From contig JAWXUF010000015.1 of assembly GCA_044432865.1 (NCBI GenBank), forward strand, positions 1 through 26,623: a stretch of 26,623 bases of DNA, given 5' to 3'. A program made the position numbers and the translations under genes. The stretch is from JAWXUE01 sp044432865. Lineage in GTDB: Bacteria > Bacillota_I > Bacilli_A > Acholeplasmatales > Anaeroplasmataceae. Under the pieces are notes generated by a model, which ran no database searches, was not told the origin of the DNA, and was given only the letters and a program-made list of their open reading frames with translations. Positions 16,382 through 24,398 of the stretch are shown here, in pieces; positions within the stretch are counted from its first letter, which is position 1; each line of letters opens with the position of its first letter.

Positions 16382-16788
16382 ATACTACCAACAACTTTTT
16401 TAAGTTCTAATACTCTTCTTTCAATTTCCTTTATAATAACTTTAAATTCATCATCAGTTTTACCTGAAGGATCATCTAAACCCCAGTTATCATTACATTT
16501 AGCAATTAATATAGGACATTCAACATTACATCCCATAAATATTACTATATCAGGATTAGGAATATCATCAATCTTTTTATTATATTGTGTTTCTTCCATA
16601 TCAATATTATAAATTTCTTTCATTAATCTTACAGCATCCTGATTAATTTGACTTTTTATTATTGTACCAGCTGAAAAACTTTCAAATACATCACTACATA
16701 AATGTTTTCCAAGTGCTTCTGCCATTTGACTTCTGCATGAATTATGATTACATATAAATGCTACTTTAGGTAATTGTTTTGTTTTCAT
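16378..16788 (-). CDS. arsC: Arsenate reductase, thioredoxin-coupled type
   Basis: 136 residues, the low-molecular-weight phosphatase-fold ArsC. The phosphate/arsenate loop is CNHNSCRS (residues 13-20, CX5R with Cys13 nucleophilic), and the relay cysteines are in MGCNVECP (Cys87 and Cys91). WGLDDPSG holds the catalytic Asp. It reduces arsenate to arsenite, and the resulting Cys87-Cys91 disulfide is normally recycled by thioredoxin, perhaps here by the small operon protein. AGGAGG precedes the ATG and abuts a palindromic operator. It ends with TGA overlapping the permease ATG. Confidence 0.95.
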   Translation of the reverse strand: MKTKQLPKVAFICNHNSCRSQMAEALGKHLCSDVFESFSAGTIIKSQINQDAVRLMKEIYNIDMEETQYNKKIDDIPNPDIVIFMGCNVECPILIAKCNDNWGLDDPSGKTDDEFKVIIKEIERRVLELKKVVGSI

Positions 16789-16800
16789 AAGATCCTCCTA

Positions 16801-16820
16801 ATATAGATATATATCTATAT
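16801..16820. promoter_or_regulatory. ArsR-type operator, internal copy
   Basis: Perfect 20-bp palindrome atatagat-atat-atctatat between arsR and arsC, directly upstream of the arsC ribosome site. It shares TAGAT-4 nt-ATCTA with the operator at 17115-17134. Confidence 0.7.
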
Positions 16821-16836
16821 GTTATTTTAAAATTTT

Positions 16837-17103
16837 TTAAATCAATTCATTTAAATCATTAATTAATTCAGCAAATATTGTTTTATTTAATGTATAGTGA
16901 CACCATTTACCGATTTTCTCACAAGATACAATTTTTAATTCACATAATAATTTCATATGATGTGATAATGTTGGTTGAGTTATTTCTAACTTATCTAAAA
17001 TAGTACACCCACATACAGTATTTTCTTTTAATATTGAAATTATTTTTTGTCTTGTTTCATCTGCTAATGCTTTATATATTAAAACTTTATCACTTGTATT
17101 CAT
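16837..17103 (-). CDS. arsR: ArsR-family metalloregulator
   Basis: 88-residue winged-helix repressor. The N-terminal half reads ALADETRQKIISILKE, the recognition helix QPTLSHHMKLLCELKIVS, and the wing KIGKWCHYTLN. Candidate As(III)-binding cysteines are C31 and C33 (TVCGCTILDKL, equivalent to the ELCVCDL motif of classical ArsR); further cysteines lie in the recognition helix and wing. Metal release would free the palindromes at its promoter and before arsC. A ribosome site GAGGTGA precedes the ATG. First gene of the four-gene operon. Confidence 0.94.
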   Translation of the reverse strand: MNTSDKVLIYKALADETRQKIISILKENTVCGCTILDKLEITQPTLSHHMKLLCELKIVSCEKIGKWCHYTLNKTIFAELINDLNELI

Positions 17104-17114
17104 TACTTCACCTC

Positions 17115-17134
17115 ACATAGATGATTATCTATGT
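17115..17134. promoter_or_regulatory. ArsR-type operator at the ars promoter
   Basis: Perfect inverted repeat acatagat-gatt-atctatgt. It starts just past the -10 box and spans the predicted transcription start, ending close to the arsR ribosome site. Confidence 0.82.
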
Positions 17135-17136
17135 AT

Positions 17137-17165
17137 AGTATAATACTTTTATTAATTTATGTCAA
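17137..17165 (-). promoter_or_regulatory. Promoter of the arsenic-type operon
   Basis: Consensus TTGACA (17160-17165), 17-nt spacer, TATACT (17137-17142). Confidence 0.9.
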
Positions 17166-17197
17166 ATAAAAAATACGTACATATATTGTACGTATTT
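17166..17197 (-). terminator. Terminator of the M60 peptidase transcript
   Basis: 10-bp stem aaatacgtac / gtacgtattt, 7-nt loop, then TTTATT on the minus strand. Its T-run touches the -35 box of the arsR promoter. Confidence 0.87.
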
Positions 17198-17210
17198 CAT
17201 TATAAGTTTA

Positions 17211-20200
17211 TTAAGAAAATAAGAAATAGTCTATATTTGCTAATCCATTACTTTTAATAGTAATAGTATGTTCTTTATCATCTAAATTAGTAATATTAAA
17301 TATTCTATATTCTTTTATTAGATAGTCATTTGATAAATCAATTGTAATCCATTCTCCATCATCTATTTGAATTTCTATACTTCCATAACTAGAATCAATA
17401 TTAGAAAACAAAGATAATGATGAACCAGTAAATGTATAGGTTAACATCCCGTCAAATTCTACAATATTTCCAGACCAATTCCCTTGTGAAACTACACTAT
17501 TTGCAGTTCCATTATATAATACATTTTCATTAGTAGCATCTACATGATTATATACATTAGATAGTTTAATACTATAAATACCAATATTACTATTATAATG
17601 ACAAGATACAAATACAATTTTTACATATCTAAAACTATAAGTACCATCTAAACTAATTGTATCCCAGTAAGTATCAGTTGCTTGTGATACTAATACTTTA
17701 GTTAAATTCCTTGAATCATCTCCAACCCAAACCTCAAAGTCTTTTAAAGTTCTTCCATGTCCCCATGCCATATTAAATGTAATATGACTTGCTGTTATAC
17801 TTTTATTGTAATCATAAATCAATTCACTCCCAGCTGTCGCTGTATTAATATCAAATGAATTCCCTTTAAATGCAGAGGGTTGAAATGATGATGATTGATA
17901 TTCAATATGAGCACTACTACTTGGTATATTATCATACCAAGTAGTATCATTAATAGTTAAAGGATATTTATTATAATCACAAATAGGATTGTAGTAACTT
18001 GTATTCATCTGTTCTACCGAAGAAAAAACATCATAGTAATTATTTTCAGGAATAATATTAACACCATCAACGCTAGCACCAAATTCAGCTCTTACATTTG
18101 TATTAATTACTACTCTCATAAATAACTTTTCATTAGCTTTAACATTTGTTGTATATTGTCTTGTTGAATCATTTGTATCATATGATGATTGATCTTTAAA
18201 ACTAGATACTTTTGTCATATTATTAAATGATTCTCCCATATAAACCTCAATATCTCCTAAGCCTTTAAAATAGAATGTCATCTCTTTTGATTCATCAAAA
18301 ATTAGTGCACTTTCATTAACAAATAAACCATAATTATATGTATCATTTAAACTAAATGCTATAGTAGGTGTTGTACTATTAAAAGATTGTTTAACATCTA
18401 AATTTATATTATCTAAATCTATTTGATTTAAACTAAGACCATCTATGTTATCATATACATTTGTTGTAACTCTACTATTTAATCTACCAGAATATTGATG
18501 ACATAAACCTAAATTTAGTACTTGAGTAGATTCGTAGTCGTCGTTAAATACTTTTATTGTAATACTAAATTCATCAATAGTGTTATCTTTAAAATTAGCA
18601 TTATAATAATATTTATTATTCTTCTTCACTAAAGTACCATCATTTGGGTTAGTATATGAAATAATTTCATAAGACATCCCCCTAGCAATAGTTAAGTAAT
18701 CATCTATACATAATGTTTGTCCTTCAAAAATTCCAAAAGGTAACATTGTTTTAAAAGTATATTCTTCATTTAAATTAGAATGTGTTTGTCCTAACTGAAA
18801 TTCACTACTAACAGGAATATACATTTCTAAATTTAATGATTTAACCCAATTAAGAGCGTCATTTGATATACTCCATGAATGTATTTCCTTAGATGATGAA
18901 TTATTATACCCAGATAAATACTCATTAAAATAATATGACATATCATAACCAGTTACTTCAACCACCTTAACAAACCAATTATCTACTACTGAATTTGAAG
19001 CAATTATAGATGCATCATTACTAGGAGTATGAAGAAACATTTCAATTAATTTCTCAGAACCAAATGAATGCAGTAAACAAACATATTTACTTAAATCATA
19101 TCCATAACCATTAGTTGTATAGTTATTTAAATTATCTATTACTTCAGATTGAACATTTTGAAATGACCATGAACTATCTCCACTTGTTAAAGTAGTTCTA
19201 TAACCACTATAATTAGAATATAATGTATATCCAATTACTGTAATTAAATTATTAGATACTTCAGATATACCTTCATTATCAATGATGTCATAACTAGGAT
19301 AGTGATGACCATATTCATGATAAGAACCCCAATCAGAATTAGATGTATCAAAGAAATTAGCAGAATATGACAAAGGCATAATAGAATAACTAGAGCCAAC
19401 GAAAGCTACAGCAGCACCAGCCGGTATATATGAATCATATAAAGCAGATACACCATGTGCATGATACCAATCTTTTTCTTTATTTATAAAAGAATGAAGA
19501 GCAGTCATCTTCTCCCATTGATCAATACCTTCTAACATCATATCAACGCTTAGCTCACCACAATCATATTTTGGCATTACTGCTTTTAATTGTGATGGAA
19601 TATCAACTTCAATTAAAGGAGCACTTGATTCAAATGTTCTTTCTAAATCTTCTTTTGTTGTTGAACCTACTACATAATGTGTTGCTTCTACTGCACCACT
19701 AATTTTAATATCAATATCTACTCTTGCTCCATTATTATAAATATAAATTAATCCTCCTAATGGACTTCCTGTATAAGTAATTGTATTACTCATAGTAACA
19801 CCTGATGTTAATTTAGGCATTCTATAAAAATTTGTTGTGGTAGGTAAATCATTTGTAAATCCTCTTGATGTCATAACTCCAATATATACTTCAATATCTT
19901 GTGCTGCAGCCTCATCATCTATTTCAATAGTTATTAACTCCCCAGCAGGAGCATATAACCCAGTTGTAATACTACCAAAATAAAAACTATCCATATTGGA
20001 TGCTGAATTATTAATATGCATATATTTTTCAACAGCAGTTTGGTTATCATCTAGCTTAGTACCATACATTTGATCTGATGCTGTATGTTTATATAAAGAT
20101 TGTCCTGTATTACTTCCATTTAAATAATAATTACCATCTTTATCCATATAATCAAAATTATACATTTCTTCATTTTCAGCAGTTATAGCAGTCTTTAATA

Positions 20201-20444
20201 AAATATCAGTTACTGCATTATTATAAGCAGGATATTGACTTAAATTACCTACTACAATTTTATTAGGTAAATTTCTTGGTATTTCATTATTATAATAAAC
20301 ATCTAATTTTTTATAACCTACCTCAGATGATGTAGAATTACTAAGAGCATTAAAATCAGTTTCTTCTGATTCAGCTTTTACTGAGCATGATATTAAAGAA
20401 AAAGATGAAACTACAATTAATAAAAAAGCTAATATTTTTTTCAT
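17211..20444 (-). CDS. Lipoprotein M60-family (enhancin-like) metallopeptidase
   Basis: 1077-residue surface lipoprotein. A signal peptide ends in the lipobox LISC with Cys20 as lipid anchor. The zinc site is HEYGH (376-380), followed by a Glu in GISEVSNN (E395), the HExxH...E pattern of peptidase family M60. The preceding beta region (about 100-260, with TTGLYAPAGELITIEI) is the usual N-terminal part of that family. A module at about 690-808 is homologous to the neighbouring small lipoprotein. An F5/8 type C (discoidin) domain lies at about 820-965, and a beta-rich carbohydrate-binding-like domain at 970-1077. M60 enzymes cut mucin-type O-glycoproteins, so this likely attacks host or environmental glycoproteins. 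AGGAGG precedes the ATG, which overlaps the upstream stop by one base. Confidence 0.93.
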   Translation of the reverse strand: MKKILAFLLIVVSSFSLISCSVKAESEETDFNALSNSTSSEVGYKKLDVYYNNEIPRNLPNKIVVGNLSQYPAYNNAVTDILLKTAITAENEEMYNFDYMDKDGNYYLNGSNTGQSLYKHTASDQMYGTKLDDNQTAVEKYMHINNSASNMDSFYFGSITTGLYAPAGELITIEIDDEAAAQDIEVYIGVMTSRGFTNDLPTTTNFYRMPKLTSGVTMSNTITYTGSPLGGLIYIYNNGARVDIDIKISGAVEATHYVVGSTTKEDLERTFESSAPLIEVDIPSQLKAVMPKYDCGELSVDMMLEGIDQWEKMTALHSFINKEKDWYHAHGVSALYDSYIPAGAAVAFVGSSYSIMPLSYSANFFDTSNSDWGSYHEYGHHYPSYDIIDNEGISEVSNNLITVIGYTLYSNYSGYRTTLTSGDSSWSFQNVQSEVIDNLNNYTTNGYGYDLSKYVCLLHSFGSEKLIEMFLHTPSNDASIIASNSVVDNWFVKVVEVTGYDMSYYFNEYLSGYNNSSSKEIHSWSISNDALNWVKSLNLEMYIPVSSEFQLGQTHSNLNEEYTFKTMLPFGIFEGQTLCIDDYLTIARGMSYEIISYTNPNDGTLVKKNNKYYYNANFKDNTIDEFSITIKVFNDDYESTQVLNLGLCHQYSGRLNSRVTTNVYDNIDGLSLNQIDLDNINLDVKQSFNSTTPTIAFSLNDTYNYGLFVNESALIFDESKEMTFYFKGLGDIEVYMGESFNNMTKVSSFKDQSSYDTNDSTRQYTTNVKANEKLFMRVVINTNVRAEFGASVDGVNIIPENNYYDVFSSVEQMNTSYYNPICDYNKYPLTINDTTWYDNIPSSSAHIEYQSSSFQPSAFKGNSFDINTATAGSELIYDYNKSITASHITFNMAWGHGRTLKDFEVWVGDDSRNLTKVLVSQATDTYWDTISLDGTYSFRYVKIVFVSCHYNSNIGIYSIKLSNVYNHVDATNENVLYNGTANSVVSQGNWSGNIVEFDGMLTYTFTGSSLSLFSNIDSSYGSIEIQIDDGEWITIDLSNDYLIKEYRIFNITNLDDKEHTITIKSNGLANIDYFLFS

Positions 20445-21034
20445 TATAATTCCTCCTTGAATAATGCAATATAGTCATCAGAAATATTTTCTATTTTACC
20501 GATTTCATTTATCATACCAATATAAAATTCCGCTCTAATACTTGTTTGTACTTCTACTCTAATTGCAATAGGTTTACCAACTACATTATCAACAGTAAAA
20601 AATGTATCATAATTATAATAATCATATGATGATAATGTAGTGAAATTATTAGATACTTTTAACGATAAATTATCAAAGTCACTTCCAACATACACTCTAA
20701 CATCACCTAGTGCTCTAATAAATAAATCATAATCTTTATTTTCAGGTAACATAATTAAATGTTCATAAACAAATATAGTATTTTGAGATACACTAGATCC
20801 AAAATAAGATTTATTCCAATTATACGATTTGTAAATTTTTTCATCTTCAAAAATATAATTATCTAAACTAATATCATTATTATTACTATACATATATGTG
20901 ATAAATTCAGTATCGTATACTACATTAGGATATACCTCAACATCAGGAGTTGTTTCTACTTCAATATCTTTTTCACTACAACCGATTAAACTATTACAAC
21001 TTAAAATTAATAATAACACTAATATTTTTTTCAT
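20444..21034 (-). CDS. Small lipoprotein homologous to a module of the M60 peptidase
   Basis: 196 residues from the second of two adjacent ATG codons, which has better spacing to GAGGTGAT; the first ATG (21035-21037) would add one Met. The signal peptide has the lipobox LIGC. Residues about 85-190 match residues about 705-808 of the M60 protein: ALGDVRVYVGSDFDNL against GLGDIEVYMGESFNNM, and TSIRAEFYIG against TNVRAEFGAS. It lacks any peptidase motif and may be a surface binding or docking partner. It is cotranscribed with the peptidase and overlaps it by one base. Function unknown. Confidence 0.85.
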   Translation of the reverse strand: MKKILVLLLILSCNSLIGCSEKDIEVETTPDVEVYPNVVYDTEFITYMYSNNNDISLDNYIFEDEKIYKSYNWNKSYFGSSVSQNTIFVYEHLIMLPENKDYDLFIRALGDVRVYVGSDFDNLSLKVSNNFTTLSSYDYYNYDTFFTVDNVVGKPIAIRVEVQTSIRAEFYIGMINEIGKIENISDDYIALFKEEL

Positions 21035-21054
21035 CATATCACCTCTTTACTATT

Positions 21055-21083
21055 AGTATACATTATTTTTCAATTTTTACCAA
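21055..21083 (-). promoter_or_regulatory. Promoter of the lipoprotein/M60 operon
   Basis: TTGGTA (21078-21083), 17-nt spacer, TATACT (21055-21060), directly after a strong terminator. Confidence 0.7.
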
Positions 21084-21089
21084 TAAATA

Positions 21090-21129
21090 AAAAACTAATA
21101 ATGGCTTTATTATACCATTATTAGTTTTT
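21090..21129. terminator. Bidirectional terminator at the end of the decayed RodA/FtsW fragment
   Basis: Perfect 15-bp stem aaaaactaataatgg / ccattattagttttt with a 10-nt loop and T-rich tracts on both strands. The stop codon of the fragment lies inside the stem. Confidence 0.9.
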
Positions 21130-21270
21130 ATTTTTTTCTTCTTTATCTATACTTACTAATATCCATACCATCATGTAATTAAGAATTAAACTACTCCCAC
21201 CATATGATAAAAAAGGTAGTGTTACTCCTGTTACTACAACTATTTTAATAACAAATTGAATAAAATCCAT
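21121..21270 (-). pseudogene. Decayed 3' end of a RodA/FtsW gene (copy A)
   Basis: A 49-codon remnant encoding VTGVTLPFLSYGGSSLILNY, the hallmark C-terminal motif of SEDS peptidoglycan polymerases. Over 21141-21234 it matches 24641-24734 at 91 of 94 bases, at an offset of exactly 3,500 bp. It has lost 18 bp (the IIPVTG codons) by deletion between two cctgttac repeats and 6 bp near the end, and beyond the deletion identity drops. Upstream of 21270 similarity to RodA/FtsW stops. No ribosome site is visible. It cannot be functional; it looks like a displaced tail of the gene whose other copy lies at 24612-24962. Confidence 0.88.
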
Positions 21271-21361
21271 ACAATAATAAGACTTATTCAAAAATAAATG
21301 AATTACATTATTTGTTATATTTTACAATTAATAAAAGTGCAAAATAGTTCCTTAAATACAT
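21271..21361. other. Short AT-rich spacer with one arm of a long-range inverted repeat
   Basis: No gene or clear terminator is visible here, although the radical SAM gene ends at its right edge. The segment taaaagtgcaaaatagt (21332-21348) recurs inverted, with one mismatch, at 24490-24506 on the other side of the two-gene cassette. Confidence 0.4.
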
Positions 21362-22936
21362 CTATACATCATAGAAAATATTGTATTTTGACAATACGCT
21401 TAAGATATGATTTACAGTATTAGGAAAATCACTTCTATCTGTTACAGCAAATATCAAGATATCAAGTAATTTTTCTATTTCTAAATTTTTGTGTCTATTA
21501 AATTCAACCACATATTGCGATAAATAGCTAGATTGCCATGTCTTTGCTATAGCCTTACAATCAATATCCAATCTTGTACTTTTAATAAGTTCATTCCTCA
21601 AAGATTTTGCACGCTTTGAATCCATTCCACAATGAGACCAACTTTGCCCAGAATGAGCCCAATCATAACTCTCATCGTCTTCATAAAGAACTAATTCGTA
21701 TTTTTCTTTTTCTTTACTAATTGGTAATACATCACTTTCATATTCAAATACATATAAACTATATCTTCCGTAATGTTCATTCTCTAAATATTCTTTTGTA
21801 TAAGAAAAATCTTCAAGTGTTTCTCCAGGAAAACCAACTATAAATGACATTCTTGTTTCAATCGAGCTTTTTGAAAACAGATCATTTATATATCTATTTT
21901 GTTTTGGTGTTGTTCCTTTACTCATATTCTTTAATGTTTTATCACACATAGATTCAAATCCAAAAGCAAGTGATGTACATTTAGATTTTTCAAGTAATTT
22001 CACATCATTTTCTGTAAAGTTGGTGTCAGCCCTAGCATTTGCATCCCAACTAAAATTCTCTAAACAAAGTAAATTCATAAACTCTATAGCTCTCTTATAT
22101 GGAATGAAAAAAGTTGAATCATTTATTGAAAAATGAGTGGTAGAGTTTTTTAAACTATAAATTTTCCATTCATCTATTATTCTTTTTGCAGGATAATATT
22201 GCCATTTTTTAGTACATTCACGTAAAGCACAAAATTTACATTTGTACACACAACCTCTCATAGACATATATGGAATTGTATCGTGTACTCCATCAAAATC
22301 TACAATTTCAGTTTCATTGTATTTAAAAACTTCATCATATGTATAAACAAAGTCATTTTCTTTATAATATAAATTCGGAATTTCATCAACGGGCGTACAT
22401 TTATTAATACATTCAATCAAATTAACAAGTGACAATTCAGCCTCTCCTGTAATTAAAAAATCGAATTCACTAGATAAGTTGTCAAACAAGTATTCCTTTT
22501 TCAAAAATGCATATTGTCCACCTAATATTAAATGTTTACAATTTATATTATTATGAATCCAATTTATAGCACTGCTTAACATATATTCATTCCACATAAA
22601 CGTAGTTGATAAACAAACTATTGATTCTTCTTGAACATCGATTGAGTCACAATTCCATATTTTTGAAATTGGTATAAACTCAAACTGTATAGATGAATTA
22701 ACTAAAATGCTCTTTAAAGTAGCAGATATAAAATCTATTCCATCAGTTTCTCTTTTTTTTCTTAAAATTTTATACTTAATACCATTTTCACTATAGTATA
22801 AATTCTCCAAAAGATTTTTAAATCCAATATCTTCATATTTTACTTTCATATCTTTTGTAAAATCAAAATATGAATCTATTAAATCTTCATTTTCCATATG
22901 ACCAGGACCTAACCCTGAAATTAAAATTACATTCAT
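21362..22936 (-). CDS. B12-binding-type radical SAM protein
   Basis: 524 residues. It opens with VILISGLGPGHMENEDL, which resembles the start of cobalamin-type radical SAM enzymes such as the PhpK-like methyltransferases. Residues ~1-200 form a Rossmann-like B12-binding domain (LILGGQYAFLKKEYL, DFLITGEAEL), though the DxHxxG cobalamin ligand motif is not seen. The [4Fe-4S] motif is CVYKCKFC (Cys229, 233, 236), then the barrel with SLAFGFESMCDKTLKNM and MSFIVGFPGETLEDF. The C-terminal ~130 residues are not recognised. The substrate is unknown, and I see no RiPP-like precursor beside it. No promoter of its own is visible; it follows the HNH gene after a large hairpin. AAGGGGAG lies 10 nt before the ATG. 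Confidence 0.88.
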   Translation of the reverse strand: MNVILISGLGPGHMENEDLIDSYFDFTKDMKVKYEDIGFKNLLENLYYSENGIKYKILRKKRETDGIDFISATLKSILVNSSIQFEFIPISKIWNCDSIDVQEESIVCLSTTFMWNEYMLSSAINWIHNNINCKHLILGGQYAFLKKEYLFDNLSSEFDFLITGEAELSLVNLIECINKCTPVDEIPNLYYKENDFVYTYDEVFKYNETEIVDFDGVHDTIPYMSMRGCVYKCKFCALRECTKKWQYYPAKRIIDEWKIYSLKNSTTHFSINDSTFFIPYKRAIEFMNLLCLENFSWDANARADTNFTENDVKLLEKSKCTSLAFGFESMCDKTLKNMSKGTTPKQNRYINDLFSKSSIETRMSFIVGFPGETLEDFSYTKEYLENEHYGRYSLYVFEYESDVLPISKEKEKYELVLYEDDESYDWAHSGQSWSHCGMDSKRAKSLRNELIKSTRLDIDCKAIAKTWQSSYLSQYVVEFNRHKNLEIEKLLDILIFAVTDRSDFPNTVNHILSVLSKYNIFYDV

Positions 22937-22971
22937 TCAATCTACACTCCCCTTGCAATGATTATTTGATT

Positions 22972-23044
22972 AAAAAACACTCCTAAATTAAAGTGACCAA
23001 CACAATTGTAACGATTTATTGGGGCACTCTAATTTAGGAGTGTT
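22972..23044 (-). terminator. Large hairpin between the HNH and radical SAM genes
   Basis: 20-bp arms at 22976-22995 and 23025-23044 (aacactcctaaatta pairs with taatttaggagtgtt, and five more pairs include one G-U in minus-strand RNA). The loop is 29 nt, with an inner CCAA/TTGG pairing. Six T follow on the minus strand. It is either an unusually long terminator or a regulatory RNA structure controlling the radical SAM gene, which has no visible promoter. Confidence 0.75.
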
Positions 23045-23073
23045 AAAATAAAGATAGGAAATTTAATTATATA

Positions 23074-24324
23074 TTATTTAAAGTATTTCATTGTATCTCT
23101 AAAATTAGTAAATGAATAAGACCTTTCGAAATATGTATCATAATATGTTCTATGCATCTTAAAAGAGTTCTTATCATACTTACCTTGTTCAGTTAAAATT
23201 TTATATACATCTTCAGACATAGTTATAGTTGCATTTGTATTTATATTCACGTTACTACATTTTATTTCAGACATTTTACGTAGTATTGATTTATCAACAT
23301 TTGAATATTTGTCAGTTAACGTAACATGATGTACAAAAATTGAACTAACATCTTCTTCAATAAATTTTTGAATATTATTTAATAGCATTGAAACTTGATT
23401 AACTTTTATTGTATCTTCGTATGTAGGTGTATTAAATCTAATGCTCAACTCATAATTGTAACCATAGCTATCTTTTTCAATAACATTATAAATTAGTTTA
23501 CTTGCATGACAAACTTTATTAATTATTTCCAAAAGTTTAACTGCATCTTTTGAATAAGAAAAATTATATTTTTTACAACATAATTTAATATTTAAAAAAT
23601 CATAGAATATGGTATTATCATTATTCATAGTTTTATTTATATTAGTCATAATACTAGAGAAATCTAATAATGAATTAAAGGAATCTTCGTTGACAAACTT
23701 AAATTCATTATTAATTTTTTTAAGTTTATAATTTTGACCGCTTAATTTAAAAGAGGTCTTACCACTACAACTTTTCAAAGTTTTCAAATTTGCAATATAA
23801 CAATTGTTTATATCTTTTTTATTTTCCGTATAGTAACCAATATCCCATCCAAAAGGTGAATCCTTTTTATAAAAATCTTTGATTACTATTTCTCCAGAAA
23901 AATCCTTATTATCTACAATAGTTTTATCAAAAAAATTAAAAAATTCTTCCTTTGCTATTAAGTCATTAGATACAACATTAGTACTTTTAGATTTAACTTC
24001 AGATATAACATACGAATAACCATCTGTATTATTTGAATCTTTGATGACTTGATATTTTTTCCCATTAGTAGAGAATGTGATTTTATCTGCTTTCTCTTGA
24101 TTTGTTTTCCAATTTACCAATTCAAGATTATTTTTATGATTTGTACCACCATTTGATTGTGGCTGTCTATGGTCGATATTCCATCCACTTTTAGAATTAG
24201 TTACAGCGTATTGACCCTTAGTCATAACTCTACCAGAAAAATCTGTAACCTTATCCATACCTGGATATCTTTCATCCCATAATTTTAATGCATTTTTCTT
24301 TTTTAGTTCCATCGTTTTATTCAT
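23074..24324 (-). CDS. HNH endonuclease with a second, degenerate HNH-like module
   Basis: 416 residues, not secreted. An HNH nuclease module lies at about 11-95: GWNIDHRQPQSNGG supplies the catalytic Asp51-His52, NHKNNLELVNW the central Asn65/Asn66, and NQEKADK the closing segment. A second copy at about 125-207 keeps the frame (DFSGEIVIKD, FGWDIGYY, NLKTLK, FKLSGQNYKLKK) but lacks the His and the NHxNN block, so it is probably a non-catalytic DNA-binding duplicate. Residues 210-416 are unrecognised, with TNATITMSEDVYKIL near the end. AAGGAGGAG precedes the ATG. It follows a 220-nt leader and lies just downstream of a RodA/FtsW 3' end, suggesting a homing-type role. Confidence 0.8.
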   Translation of the reverse strand: MNKTMELKKKNALKLWDERYPGMDKVTDFSGRVMTKGQYAVTNSKSGWNIDHRQPQSNGGTNHKNNLELVNWKTNQEKADKITFSTNGKKYQVIKDSNNTDGYSYVISEVKSKSTNVVSNDLIAKEEFFNFFDKTIVDNKDFSGEIVIKDFYKKDSPFGWDIGYYTENKKDINNCYIANLKTLKSCSGKTSFKLSGQNYKLKKINNEFKFVNEDSFNSLLDFSSIMTNINKTMNNDNTIFYDFLNIKLCCKKYNFSYSKDAVKLLEIINKVCHASKLIYNVIEKDSYGYNYELSIRFNTPTYEDTIKVNQVSMLLNNIQKFIEEDVSSIFVHHVTLTDKYSNVDKSILRKMSEIKCSNVNINTNATITMSEDVYKILTEQGKYDKNSFKMHRTYYDTYFERSYSFTNFRDTMKYFK

Positions 24325-24398
24325 TATAACTCCTCCTTATATCTAATGGAATTATAATTAAATTTCCTCCTATCCTTTTTTATGTATCCTCCTATCAT
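24324..24398 (-). CDS. Possible 24-codon leader ORF before the HNH gene
   Basis: ATG at 24396-24398 opens a 24-residue frame (MIGGYIKKDRRKF... ending YKEEL) whose TAA overlaps the HNH start codon (TAATG). It reads through three GGAGG motifs, two of them in the direct repeat tcctcctatc (24365-24374 and 24388-24397). No convincing ribosome site precedes it, so it may be chance; if translated, it would couple to the HNH gene. Confidence 0.22.
   Translation of the reverse strand: MIGGYIKKDRRKFNYNSIRYKEEL

Noticed and set aside
22976..23044. Terminal inverted repeats of an insertion sequence
   Set aside because: The arms are only 29 bp apart, leaving no room for a transposase; it can only be a hairpin or a tiny palindromic repeat.
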